Positions 60,603 to 64,000 of a DNA stretch of 64,000 nucleotides are shown in pieces. Origin of the DNA: Thalassobellus citreus (lineage in GTDB: Bacteria; Bacteroidota; Bacteroidia; Flavobacteriales; Flavobacteriaceae); the NCBI RefSeq assembly GCF_044385915.1, contig NZ_JBISCC010000117.1, positions 152,449 to 216,448 of the forward strand, read 5' to 3'. The notes beneath the pieces are model-generated. The model searched no databases, was not told the DNA's origin, and worked only from the letters and a program-made list of their open reading frames with translations. Position numbers and translations under genes: made by a program. How positions within the stretch are numbered: the first letter of the stretch is position 1; each line of letters begins with the position of its first letter.

Positions 60603-62741
60603 ATGCAACAACTAACACAAAAATTAGGCTCTGGAGATATGATTATTCAAAACATACCATACCCGCAAGTAGGAAAAGGAATGGTAATTGTTAAAAATCA
60701 CTATTCTATTATTAGTGCAGGTACCGAGGGCTCTACGGTACAGGCGGCTCGTAAAAGTTTAATAGGTAAAGCAAAGGAGCGCCCCCAGCAAGTAAAACAA
60801 GTGCTAGATACTTTAAAAAAACAAGGCCCAATACAAACCTATAGAGCAGTTATGAAAAAACTAGATGCCTATTCGCCATTAGGGTATAGTTGTGCGGGAG
60901 AAGTTATAGAAGTAGGAGAAGGTGTTACAGAGTTTAATTTAGGCGATAAAGTAGCCTGTGCAGGCGCAGGCTATGCTAATCATGCTGAAGTGGTTGCAGT
61001 ACCCATAAACCTTTGTGTAAAATTAGATGAAGACTTTAATTTAAAAAATGCTGCTTATAATACTTTAGGAGCTATTGCCATGCAAGGTGTTAGGCAAGCC
61101 GATATGAGACTAGGAGAAACCTGTGTTATTATTGGGCTTGGGTTGTTAGGTCAATTAACCGCACTTATACTTAAAGCATCGGGAGTTAACGTTATTGGTG
61201 TCGATATTTCAAAACATACCGTAAATCAGGCGGTTATAAATAAAGCTGTAGATGTTGGCTTTGAAAGAGATAATTCTAGTATTGAAGATGAAATTCGCTC
61301 TTACACAAAAGGCATTGGTGCCGATGCTGTTATTATTGCAGCAGCAACCTCTAGTTTAGATCCTATTAATTTTGCAGGTACTATAGCCAGAAAAAAAGGA
61401 AAAGTTGTTGTTTTAGGAGCTGTACCAACGGGGTTTAACCGCGATCCGTTTTGGTATCGTAAAGAATTAGAACTTAAAATGGCATGTTCGTATGGCCCTG
61501 GTAGGTACGATTTAAATTACGAAGAGAAAGGCATCGATTATCCGGTAGCCTATGTACGCTGGACCGAAAAAAGAAACATGCAAGCCTTTCAAGAATTACT
61601 ATCAAAAAATAGAATTAATATTAATTATTTAACAACCCATCAATTTAATTTTGAAGACGCCCCAAAAGCCTTTGATTTGGTGGTAAATAAAACAGAACCT
61701 TTTACAGGTATTGCATTAAAATATAATATTAAAAATACGATTGATAAAGAGAAAATATTTATTTCAAACCCTACAAAATCTGGCATCCTAAATATATCTT
61801 TTATTGGTGCAGGTAGTTATGCACAAGGAAATTTATTGCCGTATATAAGCCAATCAAATCAAATACAAAAAGTAGGTGTGTTAACCAATACAGGAACCAC
61901 CTCTAAGCGCGTTGCAGAAAAATTTGGGTTTCAATATTGCGCAACAAAAGAAAACGATATATTAAACGATAAAACAGATGTTGTTTTTATAGCAAGCCGT
62001 CACGATTCTCATGCCAAATATGTACTAAAAGCCTTAAAAGCGAATAAGCATGTATTTGTAGAAAAACCATTATGTTTATTAGAAACCGAGCTCGATGCCA
62101 TTATTAAAGCTCAACATAAACATAACAATGTAGTTATGGTAGGTTTTAACAGGCGTTTTTCTCCTTTGTCTCAAAAAATAAAAAAGACCGTAGGATCTGG
62201 ACCAATGACCATGATGTATAGAATTAACGCAGGCTACATACCACAAGATAGTTGGATACAAGACTCAGAAATTGGTGGTGGTAGAATACTAGGTGAAGTT
62301 TGTCATTTTATAGATTATTTAACGTATATAAACGGAAGCTTGCCTGTTAAAATATCGGCAACTGCGTTGCCAGATACGCATAACTTGAATGATACTGTAA
62401 ATATTTTAATTCAATTTAAAAATGGATCTACTGGAGTTATTGGGTATTATGCAAATGGCTCAAAATCATTATCTAAAGAATATATTGAAATATATGCTTC
62501 GGGCACCACAGTCATTCTTAATGATTTTAAAGCATTAAAAATTTACGGAAAAGGAAAACCATATAAGCAAAAGCTTTTAAACCAAAATAAGGGGCAAAGT
62601 AACATGGTAGCAGCCTTTCTAGATAGCTTATTAAAAGGGCAAGTAGCTCCTATTAATTTTAATGATATTGTAGCGGTTACAAAAGCGTCTTTTATGGTTT
62701 TAGAGTCTATAAAAACTCAAGGAAATCATTTTTATATATAA
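60603..62741 (+). CDS. Two-domain oxidoreductase: zinc-type ADH + Gfo/Idh/MocA, 712 aa
   Basis: Residues 1 to about 375 match medium-chain alcohol dehydrogenases: SAGTEGSTVQAAR, GYSCAGEVIEVGEGV and the NAD loop IGLGLLGQLTALI. Residues about 395-712 are a second, Gfo/Idh/MocA-type dehydrogenase: FIGAGSYAQGNLLPYI, FVEKPLCL (conserved Lys) and a following alpha/beta domain. Such fusions occur in polysaccharide loci, where they probably modify sugars or uronic acids; the exact reaction is unknown. It has a higher GC content than the preceding genes, hinting at separate acquisition. It ends the cluster; the 62742-63030 gap shows no gene. Confidence 0.8.
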   Translation: MQQLTQKLGSGDMIIQNIPYPQVGKGMVIVKNHYSIISAGTEGSTVQAARKSLIGKAKERPQQVKQVLDTLKKQGPIQTYRAVMKKLDAYSPLGYSCAGEVIEVGEGVTEFNLGDKVACAGAGYANHAEVVAVPINLCVKLDEDFNLKNAAYNTLGAIAMQGVRQADMRLGETCVIIGLGLLGQLTALILKASGVNVIGVDISKHTVNQAVINKAVDVGFERDNSSIEDEIRSYTKGIGADAVIIAAATSSLDPINFAGTIARKKGKVVVLGAVPTGFNRDPFWYRKELELKMACSYGPGRYDLNYEEKGIDYPVAYVRWTEKRNMQAFQELLSKNRININYLTTHQFNFEDAPKAFDLVVNKTEPFTGIALKYNIKNTIDKEKIFISNPTKSGILNISFIGAGSYAQGNLLPYISQSNQIQKVGVLTNTGTTSKRVAEKFGFQYCATKENDILNDKTDVVFIASRHDSHAKYVLKALKANKHVFVEKPLCLLETELDAIIKAQHKHNNVVMVGFNRRFSPLSQKIKKTVGSGPMTMMYRINAGYIPQDSWIQDSEIGGGRILGEVCHFIDYLTYINGSLPVKISATALPDTHNLNDTVNILIQFKNGSTGVIGYYANGSKSLSKEYIEIYASGTTVILNDFKALKIYGKGKPYKQKLLNQNKGQSNMVAAFLDSLLKGQVAPINFNDIVAVTKASFMVLESIKTQGNHFYI

Positions 62742-63036
62742 AGTTTAACCTGTTTTTTATATGATTTAAAATGTTAATAGAATTAAATTTTAGTTTTGTA
62801 ATTAAAAATGTATTGAGAATATTTATTTAAGTGTTAATATTTGTTTTTCTATACTAATTACTAGCATTTTCAATCGAAAAATTTAAATAAAGCGAAATTA
62901 ATTAACGTGTATTTTCTCTCTTAAAACTATTGCAGTTTTTCGTTATAAACACTTATTTGTTATACTTACCAGTTAATACTTTTAGTTAATTTGTGATGTT
63001 GTTTCTTTTTACATTTGTTTCTATATAATAATGATA

Positions 63037-63981
63037 ATGAAAAAATACAAATTAGTTTTATTTGTGCTATTAATATGTTTATCGGGTTATTCTCAGGTTG
63101 GTATAGGTACAGAAACTCCCGATGAGTCATGTGTTTTAGATTTAACATCAACAACACAGGGTTTTTTACCACCCCGTATGGGTTATCAAGATATGGTTGG
63201 TATTTTAACTCCAGCTGAGGGATTGCATGTTTATTGTACAGATTGCGACCCTAAGGGTTTGTATTTTTACGATGGCTCTTCTTTTTTGAGCGTCATTAGC
63301 GGATCGGTCTTACTAGACCCAACAACATTCGTATATTCTTCTACGGGTAAATATTGGATGGATCGTAATTTGGGAGCTCAACAGGTAGCCACGGCTTATA
63401 ATGATCATTTGTCATATGGCGATTTTTATCAGTGGGGTCGAGATTCCGATGGTCATCAGACCATAGTTTGGACAAGTTCTACAACTTCTGATGGAACAGA
63501 GCAGAGTAATGAAATTGAAACCTTGGCTACTACTACAGTACCTGATGATGGTAATGCTTGGAACGGTAAATTTATAACAAATGCTCCAACACCATTCAAT
63601 TGGTTGGTAACATTGGACGTTACCTTGTGGCAGGGTGTATCAGGGACAAATAATCCATGTCCCTCAGGTTACCGTATTCCAACTGCAGCTGAGTTTTTGG
63701 CCGAGAGTAACAACGGCGGTACTGATTATTGGGGTAATGGTGAACAGAATGATGAAGGCGCTTATAATTCGGTATTAAAGCTCCCATATCCAGGCATGCG
63801 CGACCTAGAATATGGCGAAATTTTAGAAGCGGGTAACATCGGCGTCTATTGGACTAGTACGTATAATAGTAGTGGTAGTTTTGTAGGTGCAGATACTATG
63901 CAGGTCTTTCCACTAGATGATAGCGGCGTTTTTCATATGGAACTTTCTTATGGTCTTAGCGTTCGTTGCATAAAGGATTGA
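63037..63981 (+). CDS. Secreted FISUMP-domain surface protein, 314 aa
   Basis: The start is placed at ATG 63037 (a second ATG at 63031 adds two residues). A signal peptide (residues 1-19, MKKYKLVLFVLLICLSGYSQ) is followed by VGIGTETPDESCVLDLTSTT and a GLYFYDGSSF segment, as in Bacteroidota surface and fibre proteins. The C-terminal part is a FISUMP domain: YWMDRNLGAQQVA, SYGDFYQWGRD, PCPSGYRIPTAAEF and the end GLSVRCIKD. It is probably exposed on the cell surface. No sorting tail is seen. Confidence 0.8.
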   Translation: MKKYKLVLFVLLICLSGYSQVGIGTETPDESCVLDLTSTTQGFLPPRMGYQDMVGILTPAEGLHVYCTDCDPKGLYFYDGSSFLSVISGSVLLDPTTFVYSSTGKYWMDRNLGAQQVATAYNDHLSYGDFYQWGRDSDGHQTIVWTSSTTSDGTEQSNEIETLATTTVPDDGNAWNGKFITNAPTPFNWLVTLDVTLWQGVSGTNNPCPSGYRIPTAAEFLAESNNGGTDYWGNGEQNDEGAYNSVLKLPYPGMRDLEYGEILEAGNIGVYWTSTYNSSGSFVGADTMQVFPLDDSGVFHMELSYGLSVRCIKD

Positions 63982-64000
63982 TACTTTGTGTTTATTTGTT

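Overview
The window comes from a low-GC member of the Bacteroidota, most likely Flavobacteriaceae. The signs are an OmpA protein with a thrombospondin-3 linker, a FISUMP-type surface protein, an IntDOT-like tyrosine recombinase without the usual first arginine, a TTTG / TAnnTTTG promoter in the phage switch, and very AT-rich DNA with tightly overlapping genes. No rRNA, intact tRNA or CRISPR array was seen.

Bases 1 to about 33,820 are a tailed-phage prophage that runs off the left edge. Almost everything is on the minus strand, so it reads right to left. A lysogeny switch (32.0-33.7 kb) holds a GTG-started repressor candidate, an early promoter with an 18-bp palindrome in its spacer, and an HTH-PAS regulator. 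Next come an early operon of small genes, a primase-helicase, and a stretch of small genes separated by attC-like inverted repeats (24.3-25.9 kb). Four late operons follow: tail fibre, a 1,895-aa tailspike and lysis genes; protease and capsid; terminase; and portal/connector. All four start from promoters with the same architecture, TGTCCTTTTwA with a TAnnNTTG-like box exactly 28 nt downstream. Tail genes are presumably beyond base 1.

Bases 33.8-39.0 kb are a scrambled junction. It contains a 17-base tRNA-3'-end-like sequence followed by terminator-like hairpins, an integrase gene, a decayed IS4-type transposase, an intact LytTR response regulator behind an A/T-only tract, a decayed IS3-family element, and a scrap of an ISXO2/IS1595-like transposase.

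Bases 39.1-62.7 kb are one co-directional (+) surface-polysaccharide locus of 20 genes. It has an OmpA protein, a WecA-like priming enzyme, a UDP-sugar dehydrogenase and epimerase, a Wzx-like flippase, and GNAT, deacetylase and acyltransferase-3 genes. Six glycosyltransferases, an MBOAT/SGNH O-acylation pair, a hexapeptide acyltransferase, a CapK-like adenylate-forming enzyme, a Wzy-like polymerase and a 712-aa two-domain oxidoreductase complete it. This looks like a Wzx/Wzy-dependent acylated acidic exopolysaccharide or capsule. Wza/Wzc-like export genes are not in the window. A secreted FISUMP-domain protein closes the window.

The most unusual signal is the 24.3-25.9 kb stretch. Each small gene is followed by an imperfect inverted repeat bounded by RYYYAAC / GTTRRRY-like heptamers. 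The heptamer closing each unit is the complement of the one opening it (7/7, 7/7, 6/7, 6/7), which is the rule for integron gene cassettes. The window has no integron integrase, so this would be an integrase-less cassette cluster inside a prophage. All functions are inferred by reading; no database search was run.
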